A stretch of DNA of 64,000 nucleotides from assembly GCA_965277275.1 (NCBI GenBank), contig CBDICG010000001.1:62001-126000 (forward strand). Direction: 5' to 3'. Positions 25,468 to 33,235 of this stretch are shown here, piece by piece (position 1 is the stretch's first letter; the number at the start of each line of letters is the position of its first letter). The notes under the pieces were generated by a model. The model searched no databases and was not told the DNA's origin. It was given only the letters and a program-made list of their open reading frames with translations. Source of the DNA: HLUCCA09 sp965277275. Its GTDB lineage: Bacteria; Pseudomonadota; Alphaproteobacteria; Rhodobacterales; Rhodobacteraceae. The position numbers and the translations under genes were made by a program.

Positions 25468-26230
25468 GGTACGATCCGTCGTGGGGTGTGGGGCGCTGGC
25501 GTTGCTGGCGGGCGCGGCAATGGCCGATGTCAAAACCAGCGGCGCCTACTGGGATTGGCAACTCGACAGCCCGGTCGATTATTCGGTCGACGTCGAGGTG
25601 CTGGTCATGGACCTGATGGAGACGAGTTCCACCGACATTGCGGATCTCGACGCACGCGGTGTGAAGACGGTGTGCTATGTCTCGATCGGGGCGGCTGAGA
25701 ACTACCGGGACGATTACGACCAGTTTCCGGCCGAGTTGCTGGGCAACGACTATTACGGCTGGCCGGACGAGAAATTCATCGACATCCGGGCGCTCGACGT
25801 CGTGCTGCCGATCATGCAGGCGCGGATCGACGACTGCGCCGCGCGCGGCTTCGACGCCATCGAGCCCGACAACATGGACACGTGGGACAACGATACGGGC
25901 TTTCCGCTTACGCGTGAGGACCAGGTCGCCTACGTGACCGCGATCGCGGCCTATGCCCACGGGAAGGGGCTCGAGATCGCGCAGAAGAACGCGCCGGCGC
26001 TGATCGAGGAGCTGCATACGCTGTTCGATTTCGCCATTGTCGAGGCGTGTTTCCAGTGGGATTTCTGCGACATGTACGGGCCTTACCTCGAAGCGGGCAA
26101 GGACGTGCTGGCCGCGGAGTATCCGGAGACCGGGATCGATATGGCCGAGGTGTGCCGCTATGCCGACGAGAGCGGCATCAAGTTCATCTTCAAGGCCCGG
26201 GAGCTCGCGTCGGGGTTCCTGACCTGTTGA
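25460..26230 (+). CDS. Secreted GH114-type protein (endo alpha-1,4 polygalactosaminidase-like)
   Basis: A 256-residue exported protein. The signal peptide is RVRSVVGCGALALLAGAAMA, after which the mature part starts DVKTSGAYWDWQLDS. A TIM-barrel of the GH114/TM1410 type is indicated by VKTVCYVSIGAAENYR, FDAIEPDNMDTWDND, GLEIAQKNAPALIEEL and AEYPETG. The acidic residues in EPDNMD and in AIVEACFQWD are catalytic candidates. GGAGG lies ten bases before the ATG. Such proteins cleave galactosamine-rich polymers in some organisms; why it sits among pyrimidine genes is unclear. Confidence 0.85.
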   Translation: MTRVRSVVGCGALALLAGAAMADVKTSGAYWDWQLDSPVDYSVDVEVLVMDLMETSSTDIADLDARGVKTVCYVSIGAAENYRDDYDQFPAELLGNDYYGWPDEKFIDIRALDVVLPIMQARIDDCAARGFDAIEPDNMDTWDNDTGFPLTREDQVAYVTAIAAYAHGKGLEIAQKNAPALIEELHTLFDFAIVEACFQWDFCDMYGPYLEAGKDVLAAEYPETGIDMAEVCRYADESGIKFIFKARELASGFLTC

Positions 26231-26301
26231 GCGGCGGTATCGGGGCGGGTTGCAGGCGTCGGCATTTCGCTTGAACCGGCAGGGCAAAGTTGCGACGCTT
26301 T

Positions 26302-26329
26302 GAAGGTATTTGGGCCAAGATGAAGGGGC
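26302..26329 (+). repeat. Dispersed intergenic repeat, copy 1
   Basis: The stretch reads GAAGGTATTTGGGCCAAGAT followed by GAAGGGGC. Its core, GGTA(T/C)TTGGGCCAAGATGAAGG, recurs at 30591-30620 and, more divergently on the minus strand, at 57531-57560. This copy lies between the GH114 gene and hydA and has no obvious hairpin. Similar elements are, from memory, common in Rhodobacterales genomes. Confidence 0.7.
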
Positions 26330-26362
26330 GAGCCTGCGCTTGCCCTAGACGGGGGTGATGCG

Positions 26363-27823
26363 ATGTCGAAAGTGATCAAGGGCGGCACGGTGGTGACGGC
26401 CGATCGGCAGTGGAAGGCCGACGTGCTCATCGAGGGCGAGAAGATCGCGGCTGTCGGCGAGAACCTGACCGGCGACGAGGTGATCGACGCCTCCGAAGCC
26501 TACGTGATCCCCGGCGGCATCGATCCGCATACGCATCTGGAGATGCCGTTCATGGGGACGACGGCGGCGGAGACGTTCGAGAGCGGCACGTTCGCGGCGG
26601 CGGCTGGCGGCACGACGATGCTTGTCGATTTCTGCCTGCCGGGCGATGGCTCGCTGCTGGATGCGATCGACGAGTGGGATCGGAAGTCGCGCGATCAGAT
26701 CTGCGTCGATATCTCCTATCACATGGCGATCACGGGCTGGTCGCAGCAGATCTTCGAGGACATGGAGAAGGTCGTGAAGGAACGGGGGATCAACACCTTC
26801 AAGCACTTCATGGCCTACAAGGGCGCCCTGATGATCGAGGACGACGAGATGTATGCGTCGTTCAAGCGGTGTGCCGAGCTGGGGGCGATGCCGCTGGTGC
26901 ATGCGGAGAACGGCGACATCGTGCAGGAGCTGCAACAGAAATACATGGCCGAGGGCGTGACGGGCCCCGAGGGGCACGCCTATTCGCGCCCTCCCGAGGT
27001 GGAGGGGGAAGCCGCTAACCGGGCGATCATGATCGCGGATGCGGCGGGGGTGCCGCTCTACATCGTGCATGTGTCGTGCGAACAGGCGCATGAAGCGATC
27101 CGGCGGGCACGGCAGAAGGGCATGCGCGTCTATGGCGAGCCGCTGATTCAGCATCTGACGCTCGACGAGAGCGAGTATTTCAACAAGGACTGGCAGTACG
27201 CCGCGCGCCGCGTGATGTCGCCGCCGTTCCGCTCGAAGGACCATCAGGACGGGCTGTGGAACGGTCTCGCGGCGGGCTCGCTGCAGGTGGTCGCGACGGA
27301 TCATGCCGCGTTCAACGATGAACAGAAGCGGATGGGCGTTGGAGATTTCACCCGCATTCCAAACGGCACCGGCGGGCTGGAGGAGCGGCTGGCGATGCTG
27401 TGGACGCGGGGTGTCGATACCGGGCGTCTGACGCCGGAGGAGTTCGTTGCGATCACCTCCACCAACATCGCCAAGATCCTCAACATCTATCCGATGAAGG
27501 GCGCCTTGGTGCCTGGTGCAGATGCGGATGTGGTTGTGTGGGATCCGGGGCTGCGGCGCACGATCGAGGTTGGTGCGCAGAAATCCATCATTGATTACAA
27601 CGTGTTCGAGGGGATGGAGGTGACGGCGCAGGCGCGCTTTACGCTCTCGCGTGGCGAGGTCGTCTGGGCGTATGGCCAGAACAGCCAGTCCGCGCCGGGG
27701 CGGGGCAAGTTCGTGCGGCGGCCGCCGCTGACGTCGCCGGCCAAGGCGCTCTCGACGTGGAAGGCGCTCACGACGCCGCGCAAGATCGAGCGCGATCCGC
27801 ACAACATTCCGGCCGGGGTGTGA
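26363..27823 (+). CDS. hydA: Dihydropyrimidinase (D-hydantoinase)
   Basis: Opens dihydrouracil or dihydrothymine to the N-carbamoyl-beta-amino acid. The 486-residue amidohydrolase has the metal ligands His56 and His58 (GGIDPHTHLE), carboxylated Lys153 (HFMAYKG), histidines in LVHAENGD and YIVHVSCEQAH, and Asp in ATDHAAFND. The substrate-loop region AYSRPPEVEGEAANRA is typical. It starts at the ATG (MSKVIKGGTVVTAD) after a GGGGGTGATGCG region. It provides the step between PreTA and the M20 hydrolase. Confidence 0.95.
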   Translation: MSKVIKGGTVVTADRQWKADVLIEGEKIAAVGENLTGDEVIDASEAYVIPGGIDPHTHLEMPFMGTTAAETFESGTFAAAAGGTTMLVDFCLPGDGSLLDAIDEWDRKSRDQICVDISYHMAITGWSQQIFEDMEKVVKERGINTFKHFMAYKGALMIEDDEMYASFKRCAELGAMPLVHAENGDIVQELQQKYMAEGVTGPEGHAYSRPPEVEGEAANRAIMIADAAGVPLYIVHVSCEQAHEAIRRARQKGMRVYGEPLIQHLTLDESEYFNKDWQYAARRVMSPPFRSKDHQDGLWNGLAAGSLQVVATDHAAFNDEQKRMGVGDFTRIPNGTGGLEERLAMLWTRGVDTGRLTPEEFVAITSTNIAKILNIYPMKGALVPGADADVVVWDPGLRRTIEVGAQKSIIDYNVFEGMEVTAQARFTLSRGEVVWAYGQNSQSAPGRGKFVRRPPLTSPAKALSTWKALTTPRKIERDPHNIPAGV

Positions 27824-27843
27824 TGCGATCGGAGGGTGAGGGC

Positions 27844-28266
27844 TCAGCTCTGCGGGACAAGGCTTTCGAGGTCGGGGCGCAGCCCGACGGGTTCTTGTTC
27901 ATGCGGGTCGGTGCGGGCGATCACCGCGCGTGTCGTCGTTGTCCCTCGGTTGAGTGGAAGATGAGGGACACCGGACTGAATCTAGACGATCTCGCCGGGC
28001 TCCGTCGCCATGTGGTGTTTGAGCGCATCTCCCCAGGACTTCTCCGCCGCGCATTCGGGCACTTAGATCGTCGTCTCATGGCATTCGTGAAGGTGTCCTT
28101 TCGCGCGGCCACCGGGCGGGATGGACAGCAGATGCATACAGATGCCGTGCGCCCCCATCGTTTCACGCGAGACATCTTCGAAGTAGTCAAACCTTTGCTT
28201 TCCGGAGTTCGCCTCGGAAGGACGCACCTACCGACAGGCGGGCTGTTTCGTGGCGGGTGATGTCAT
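27844..28266 (-). pseudogene. Decayed cupin-domain gene with three in-frame stops
   Basis: On the minus strand one continuous reading frame of 141 codons runs from ATG 28266 to TGA 27844 and reads as a cupin: SGKQRFDYFEDVSRETMGAH, ICMHLLSIPPGGRAKGHLHE, DALKHHMATEPGEIV, then SGVPHLPLN and AVIARTDPHEQEPVGL. Three stops interrupt it: TAG at 28228-28230 (codon 13), TAA at 28063-28065 (codon 68) and TAG at 27982-27984 (codon 95). The last two sit where relatives have tyrosine. No frameshift is needed. The first stop could be bypassed by the next codon, a GTG; the other two cannot. The plus-strand frame across this region is a shadow. Confidence 0.85.
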
Positions 28267-29098
28267 GGTGGACCTGGGGGAAATGGGTGACGGGTTGCAA
28301 GAGCGCAGGGCGAGTGTTGCGGAGTCAAGCGTCATACATGCGCAAGGCCTCGACCTGACGTTTCAGACGGCCGACGGACCCGTGCAGGCCCTGCGGGACG
28401 TCAACCTCGAGATCTCGAAAGGCGATTTCGTATCGTTCATCGGACCTTCGGGATGCGGCAAGACGACCTTCCTGCGGGTGGTGGCGGCGCTGGAGCAGCC
28501 GACGGGTGGCACCATACAGGTCAACGGGATGAGCCCGGACGACGCGCGGCGGGCGCGGGCCTATGGCTACGTGTTTCAGGCGGCGGGGCTCTATCCGTGG
28601 CGAACGATCGCCGGGAACATCAAGCTGCCGCTGGAGATCATGGGGTTTTCCAAGGCCGAGCAAGAGGAGCGCGCCGCGCGGGTGCTGAAACTGGTCGAGC
28701 TGGAAGGCTTTGGCAAGAAGTTCCCCTGGCAACTCTCTGGTGGGATGCAGCAACGGGCCTCGATTGCCCGCGCGCTGTCATTTGACGCGGAGATCCTGCT
28801 GATGGACGAGCCGTTTGGGGCTTTGGACGAGATCGTGCGGGATCGGCTCAACGAAGAGCTGCTGCGGCTTTGGGCGTCGACGGGTAAGACTGTCGGGTTC
28901 GTGACGCATTCGATCCCCGAGGCGGTGTACCTGTCGACGAAGATCGTGGTGATGTCGCCCCGGCCCGGGCGGATCACCGATGTTATCGAAAGCGATCTGC
29001 CGCGCGAGCGCCCGCTCGAGATCCGGGACACGCCGGAGTTTCTTGCGCTCGCGCATCGCGTGCGGGAGGGGCTGCGGGCCGGTCATGCCTATGAGTGA
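28265..29098 (+). CDS. ABC transporter ATP-binding protein (nitrate/taurine type, pyrimidine locus)
   Basis: ATPase of an NMT1/THI5-type importer. From the ATG at 28265 it has 277 residues: Walker A GPSGCGKT at 60-67, signature LSGGMQQRASIARAL, Walker B ILLMDEPFGALD and the switch histidine in GFVTHSIPEAV, as in the SsuB/TauB/ThiZ group. Its start codon lies back to back with that of the cupin pseudogene (the same CATG at 28264-28267). It overlaps the GNAT gene by eight bases and should work with the two permeases and binding protein downstream. Confidence 0.9.
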   Translation: MVDLGEMGDGLQERRASVAESSVIHAQGLDLTFQTADGPVQALRDVNLEISKGDFVSFIGPSGCGKTTFLRVVAALEQPTGGTIQVNGMSPDDARRARAYGYVFQAAGLYPWRTIAGNIKLPLEIMGFSKAEQEERAARVLKLVELEGFGKKFPWQLSGGMQQRASIARALSFDAEILLMDEPFGALDEIVRDRLNEELLRLWASTGKTVGFVTHSIPEAVYLSTKIVVMSPRPGRITDVIESDLPRERPLEIRDTPEFLALAHRVREGLRAGHAYE

Positions 29099-29549
29099 GG
29101 CGCCCGGCATACCGCCCATGCGGCGCGGCGTGCCGGGTGACGCACCAGCCTGCGCGGATATCCTGAAGGACTGGATCGACACGCGGGCATGGATGCCGCG
29201 GGTCCACACGCCCGAGGACGTGGCGGCGTTCTACGCGGATTTCGTTTTCGTGGAGCGCGACGTGTGGGTCATCGGGGAGCCTTTGGCCGGGTTCATGGCC
29301 CTCGACCGTGCCGAAGACTGCGTGACGGCGCTTTACGTGGCAACGCCCGGACGGGGTCTTGGCAAGGCCCTCCTGGATCGGGCGAAGGCGGGGCGCGCGG
29401 CGCTGACGCTGTGGACGTTTCAGGCCAATGCGGACGCCCGGCGATTCTATGCGCGGGAAGGGTTTAGCGAGGTGCGGCGCACGGACGGGGACAACGAGGA
29501 AAGTCTGCCAGACGTCCTGCTGCGCTGGGAGCGGGGGCAGGATGGCTGA
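29091..29549 (+). CDS. GNAT-family N-acetyltransferase
   Basis: A 152-residue acetyltransferase with the acetyl-CoA binding region ALYVATPGRGLGKALLDRAK near residue 80 and LWTFQANADARRFYAREGF after it, typical of GNAT enzymes. The substrate is unknown. It is wedged into the transporter operon, overlapping the ATPase gene by eight bases upstream and the first permease by eight downstream. ATG 29091 is preferred; ATG 29118 (MRRGVPGDAP) is possible. Whether it modifies an imported substrate or is a passenger cannot be told. Confidence 0.82.
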   Translation: MSEAPGIPPMRRGVPGDAPACADILKDWIDTRAWMPRVHTPEDVAAFYADFVFVERDVWVIGEPLAGFMALDRAEDCVTALYVATPGRGLGKALLDRAKAGRAALTLWTFQANADARRFYAREGFSEVRRTDGDNEESLPDVLLRWERGQDG

Positions 29550-30546
29550 CGCGACGCTTGAGAGCACGGGCGGCGTGGGACGAGGCGCACCGGGGGCGGG
29601 CTGGCTCGGCGCGCTGTGGCGGAGCGTGATGCCGGTTTGCGTTGTGGTGTTTGCGCTCGTGGCCTTCTGGTATGCCGCGTGCGTCCCGATGAACACGAAG
29701 GATGCGCTCACGCAGGCCGAACGTGGCGGTGCCGTTGTCGTGCCCGAAGGGGCAGGGGTACGGCGCGACATGTCGCCGTGGGGTCTGATGGTGAGCAATC
29801 GGGGAAGCCTCGGCGGGGTATGGTCGATGGATCGGCCCCGGCTGCCCGCGCCGCATCAGGTCGCAAGCGAGCTCTGGTCGACGAGCATCGGAATGGCGTT
29901 GCAGGGTCGGATGTGGTCGAACCGGTCTCTCTTTACCCATGCCTGGGTCACGCTCTCTGCCACGCTATTGGGATTCGGGATCGGGACGGCGTTGGGGGTG
30001 CTGCTGGCTGTCGGGATCGTGCACAATCGGGCGATGGACATGTCGGTGATGCCTTGGGCGATCGCGAGCCAGACGATCCCCATCCTTGCGATTGCGCCCA
30101 TGATCATCGTGGTTCTGAATTCGGTCGGTGTATCAGGATTGTTGCCCAAGGCGTTGATTTCGGCGTACCTTTCCTTCTTTCCGGTGGTCGTCAGCATGGT
30201 GAAGGGGCTGCGGAGCCCGGACGCGATGCAGCTCGACCTGCTGACCACCTATTCCGCGAGCAAGGCCGAGACCTTCTGGAAGCTGCGGCTGCCGGCCTCG
30301 ACGCCCTATTTCTTCACATCGCTGAAAGTGGGGATCGCGGCGGCGCTTGTCGGCGCGATTGTTGGCGAGCTGCCGACCGGGGCTGTCGCGGGCCTGGGAG
30401 CACGGTTGCTGGCGGGAAGCTACTACGGGCAGACTGTCCAGATCTGGTCCGCGCTTTTTGCGGCAGCGATCCTCGCGGCACTTCTCGTCGGGTTGATCGG
30501 CCTGCTTCAGCGCGTGGTTCTGCGCCGCATGGGGCTTGTGCGATGA
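29542..30546 (+). CDS. ABC transporter permease 1 (pyrimidine locus)
   Basis: A 334-residue inner-membrane permease of the SsuC/TauC type. There is one N-terminal membrane segment (VCVVVFALVAFWYAACV), then a hydrophilic stretch of about 75 residues (40-115), then the binding-protein-dependent transport domain with the coupling motif YSASKAETFWKLRLPAS near residue 235. The long hydrophilic stretch would be an extracytoplasmic loop. It starts eight bases before the end of the GNAT gene. A dispersed repeat separates it from the second permease. Confidence 0.9.
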   Translation: MADATLESTGGVGRGAPGAGWLGALWRSVMPVCVVVFALVAFWYAACVPMNTKDALTQAERGGAVVVPEGAGVRRDMSPWGLMVSNRGSLGGVWSMDRPRLPAPHQVASELWSTSIGMALQGRMWSNRSLFTHAWVTLSATLLGFGIGTALGVLLAVGIVHNRAMDMSVMPWAIASQTIPILAIAPMIIVVLNSVGVSGLLPKALISAYLSFFPVVVSMVKGLRSPDAMQLDLLTTYSASKAETFWKLRLPASTPYFFTSLKVGIAAALVGAIVGELPTGAVAGLGARLLAGSYYGQTVQIWSALFAAAILAALLVGLIGLLQRVVLRRMGLVR

Positions 30547-30581
30547 GGCCGGCGCCGGAGCCGGGCGGCCGGGGGCGGGAC

Positions 30582-30620
30582 GCCTCCGGCGGAGGTACTT
30601 GGGCCAAGATGAAGGGGGCG
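30582..30620 (+). repeat. Dispersed intergenic repeat, copy 2, with GC-rich hairpin
   Basis: CCTCCGGCGGAGG at 30583-30595 forms a small hairpin, followed by GTACTTGGGCCAAGATGAAG and GGGGCG. The core matches copy 1 (26302-26329). It fills most of the 76 bases between the two permease genes. The AAGGGGG at its end is the apparent ribosome binding site of permease 2, whose GTG is at 30623, so a repeat seems to supply translation initiation. Confidence 0.72.
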
Positions 30621-30622
30621 GT

Positions 30623-31471
30623 GTGACGCTCGTTGCCGGATCACTGGTGTTTTGGCTTGCCGCGTGGTGGGTCAATGTGCGGATCGCGGCGTCGCGGTGG
30701 GCGGGGACCCTTGGTGCCCGGTTGGCCGTGCCGGTGATTTTCGGCGCCACGCTGCTGGTGCTTTGGGAGGGGCTGGTGCGCGGGCTTGCCGTGCCCGGTG
30801 TGATCCTGCCACCGCCCTCTGCGATCGCTGTCCGGTTCGCCGGGTCGACGGAGATCCTCTGGGCGGACTTTGTCCAGACTTTCGTGAAGGGGGCGTTGTC
30901 CGGGTACGTCATCGGTGCGTGTGCGGCGTTTGCTGTGGCGTTGCTCGCGGATCGCTACGATTTTCTGCGCCGCGGGGTGTTGCCGGTGGGCAGCTTCATG
31001 GCCGCGTTGCCGATTGTCGGGACGGCCCCGATCCTGGTGATGTGGTTCGGCTTTGACTGGGAGTCGAAGGCGGCGGTGGTTGTGGTGATGGTGTTCTTCC
31101 CCATCCTCGTGAACACGGTGGAGGGATTGCGCTCCAGCGATCCGATGCAGCGGGATCTGATGTTCACCTATGCGGCGTCTCCGGTGCAGACGCTGCTGAA
31201 GCTGCGCTTGCCCGGGGCGATGCCTTTCATCTTCAACGGGCTCAAAATCGCGACAACGCTGGCGCTCATCGGGGCGATTGTTGCAGAGTTTTTCGGCTCT
31301 CCCACCGTGGGCATGGGCTTTCGCATTTCCACCGAGGTGGGGCGGCTTGCGCTCGACATGGTTTGGGCGGAGATTGTCGTCGCCGCGCTGGCGGGGTCGG
31401 CGTTTTACGGGGCCGTTGCTCTGATCGAGCGGCGTGTCACGTTCTGGCATCCGTCGCAACGACGGCGGTGA
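30623..31471 (+). CDS. ABC transporter permease 2 (pyrimidine locus)
   Basis: A 282-residue inner-membrane permease with about six membrane segments and the coupling motif YAASPVQTLLKLRLPGAMPF near residue 195, like permease 1. It starts at a GTG (TLVAGSLVFWLAAWWV) just after the repeat's AAGGGGG. The family match begins with LWEGLVRGLAVPGVILPPPS. It would form the channel with permease 1. The binding protein gene follows after 23 bases. Confidence 0.9.
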   Translation: MTLVAGSLVFWLAAWWVNVRIAASRWAGTLGARLAVPVIFGATLLVLWEGLVRGLAVPGVILPPPSAIAVRFAGSTEILWADFVQTFVKGALSGYVIGACAAFAVALLADRYDFLRRGVLPVGSFMAALPIVGTAPILVMWFGFDWESKAAVVVVMVFFPILVNTVEGLRSSDPMQRDLMFTYAASPVQTLLKLRLPGAMPFIFNGLKIATTLALIGAIVAEFFGSPTVGMGFRISTEVGRLALDMVWAEIVVAALAGSAFYGAVALIERRVTFWHPSQRRR

Positions 31472-31494
31472 AACAACAACATGGAGGTATAGTG

Positions 31495-32475
31495 ATGAAG
31501 CATTGGGTATTGGGAGCCGCGCTGGCGGCATCGGGCAGCGCCGTGATGGCTGCGGACGAGGTCCGGCTGCAATTGCAGTGGGTGACGCAGGCGCAGTTTG
31601 CCGGGTACTACGTGGCGCTGGATCAGGGGTTCTACGAGGCAGAGGATCTTGACGTGACGATCCTGCCGGGTGGACCGGATATTGCACCGCCGCAAGTGCT
31701 TGCCGGGGGTGGTGCGGACGTCATGCTGAACTGGATGCCGTCGGCGTTGGCGGCACGGGAGCGGGGTTTGCCAGTGGTGAACATCGCGCAGCCGTTCAAG
31801 ACGTCCGGGCTGATGCTGACTTGCTGGAAGGACAGCGGGATCACGGGGCCCGAGGACTTCAAGGGACGGACGATCGGCGTGTGGTTCTTCGGGAACGAGT
31901 ATCCGTTCCTGAGCTGGATGAGCCAAGAGGGCATTCCAACCGATGGCGGCGAAGATGGCGTGACCGTGCTCAAGCAGGGTTTCAACGTGGATCCGCTGCT
32001 GCAACGCCAGGCCGATTGCATCTCGACGATGACCTACAACGAGTATTGGCAGGTGATTGATGCCGGGGTCAGCCCGGATGAGCTCATCACCTTCAAGTAC
32101 GAGGATATGGGCGTCGCGACGTTGGAAGACGGGATGTACGTGCTTGAGGAAAACCTCGACGATCCCGCATTCGTGGGAAAGATGGAGCGGTTTGTGCGCG
32201 CCTCGATGCAGGGCTGGAAATGGGCCGAGGAGAATCCGGACCAGGCTGCGATGATTGTTCTGGACAACGATATGACCGGTGCCCAGACCGAAGAGCACCA
32301 GAAACGTATGATGGGCGAAATCGCAAAGCTCACTGCAGGCTCGAATGGCACGCTCGATCCGGCGGATTTCTCTCGCACCGTTCAGACTTTGCTCGCTGGC
32401 GGCTCCGATCCGGTGATCACGGCGGAACCTGAGGGAGCATGGACGCACGCGATTACGGATGCGGCGTTGAACTGA
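31495..32475 (+). CDS. NMT1/THI5-type periplasmic binding protein of the pyrimidine locus
   Basis: A 326-residue exported binding protein. The signal peptide is HWVLGAALAASGSAVMA, and the mature part begins ADEVRLQLQWVTQAQFAGYY, the classic start of NMT1/THI5-like proteins. PGGPDIAPPQVLAGGGADV and GRTIGVWFFGNEYPF are typical of members that bind pyrimidine-like rings. GGAGGTATAGTG precedes the ATG. Its place at the end of the catabolic cluster suggests uracil, thymine or a related pyrimidine as ligand; a nitrate, sulphonate or thiamine-precursor ligand cannot be excluded. Confidence 0.9.
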   Translation: MKHWVLGAALAASGSAVMAADEVRLQLQWVTQAQFAGYYVALDQGFYEAEDLDVTILPGGPDIAPPQVLAGGGADVMLNWMPSALAARERGLPVVNIAQPFKTSGLMLTCWKDSGITGPEDFKGRTIGVWFFGNEYPFLSWMSQEGIPTDGGEDGVTVLKQGFNVDPLLQRQADCISTMTYNEYWQVIDAGVSPDELITFKYEDMGVATLEDGMYVLEENLDDPAFVGKMERFVRASMQGWKWAEENPDQAAMIVLDNDMTGAQTEEHQKRMMGEIAKLTAGSNGTLDPADFSRTVQTLLAGGSDPVITAEPEGAWTHAITDAALN

Positions 32476-32625
32476 CCTCGGTAGCCAATTGGGACGAGCC
32501 GAAGCATTTGGACCCTTTGGACCTTCGAGTGCCGGGCAGGCTCTGTATCTGCCGACTTTGATGACGTGGTCCGCCCTGTATCGGGCGGGCCGCCCTAGCC
32601 ATTCTGGCGATAGGCTGGCCGTGGC

Positions 32626-33087
32626 TCATGCGGCGTCATAGGGCAGCCGGTTAGGGCCGATGGCGTCGGGCGAGGCGGGCATAGGCGTCGGGTCATTCCG
32701 GCCGGGTACGCCCTGTGCGCGGACCTCCGCGGCCTCTTCGCGCAGGCGCGATATCTCCTGCATCATTTCCGTCGGGATCTGAGCATAGGACTTGAGGGGC
32801 CCTGCAGGCTCAGCGGGCTCAAGTTTCGGGCCAAGGCTATCGTCATCAGATGCCGGAGGCTGCGGAGCAACCAACTCGGTCTGCAGCCTCTTTTCGCCAA
32901 GGTCACTCGATTCCGAAGTCTCTGGTGGCGGTTCTACGGGCTCCACCGTCAGTGCCGGTGTGGCTGAGTATGCGGACGTCGACGCGCCCGCCGCGGGTGC
33001 AGCGGCATCCTGCCGTTTTTCTGACTGCGTCGCGGCTCCTTGTTCTGCGGGCCCGCGTGCAACCGGGCCAAATCCAACGGGTATCAT
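32626..33087 (-). CDS. Hypothetical Pro/Glu-rich protein
   Basis: A 153-residue protein starting at ATG 33087 (MIPVGFGPVARGPAEQG) with GGAG nine bases upstream. Most of it is low complexity and probably disordered (GAATQSEKRQDAAAPAAG; VEPVEPPPETSESSD). A short helical segment follows (SYAQIPTEMMQEISRLREEA). No signal peptide or known domain is seen. It lies alone between the pyrimidine transporter and acs, on the acs strand. Function unknown. Confidence 0.6.
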   Translation of the reverse strand: MIPVGFGPVARGPAEQGAATQSEKRQDAAAPAAGASTSAYSATPALTVEPVEPPPETSESSDLGEKRLQTELVAPQPPASDDDSLGPKLEPAEPAGPLKSYAQIPTEMMQEISRLREEAAEVRAQGVPGRNDPTPMPASPDAIGPNRLPYDAA

Positions 33088-33235
33088 GATCAAATGCTCC
33101 GTTAAGAGCGCCCCCACCTGGACAGCATGCCCGCGAGTTGTGAAGACGCCCTTAACGCGGTCAGGATTCTTTGCGGGCTCACTCGGACACCGCGCAAGGG
33201 GGCGGAGAGCCGAGTGGGTACCCCGCACCCCCACA

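Noticed and set aside
27757..28260. 167-residue plus-strand frame after hydA
   Set aside because: It is the shadow of the decayed cupin gene on the minus strand, which has clear family sequence.
32571..32588. Terminator after the pyrimidine binding protein
   Set aside because: CCGCCC and GGGCGG can pair over six bases but lie about 95 bases after the stop without a T-tract, in sequence where such pairs are common.
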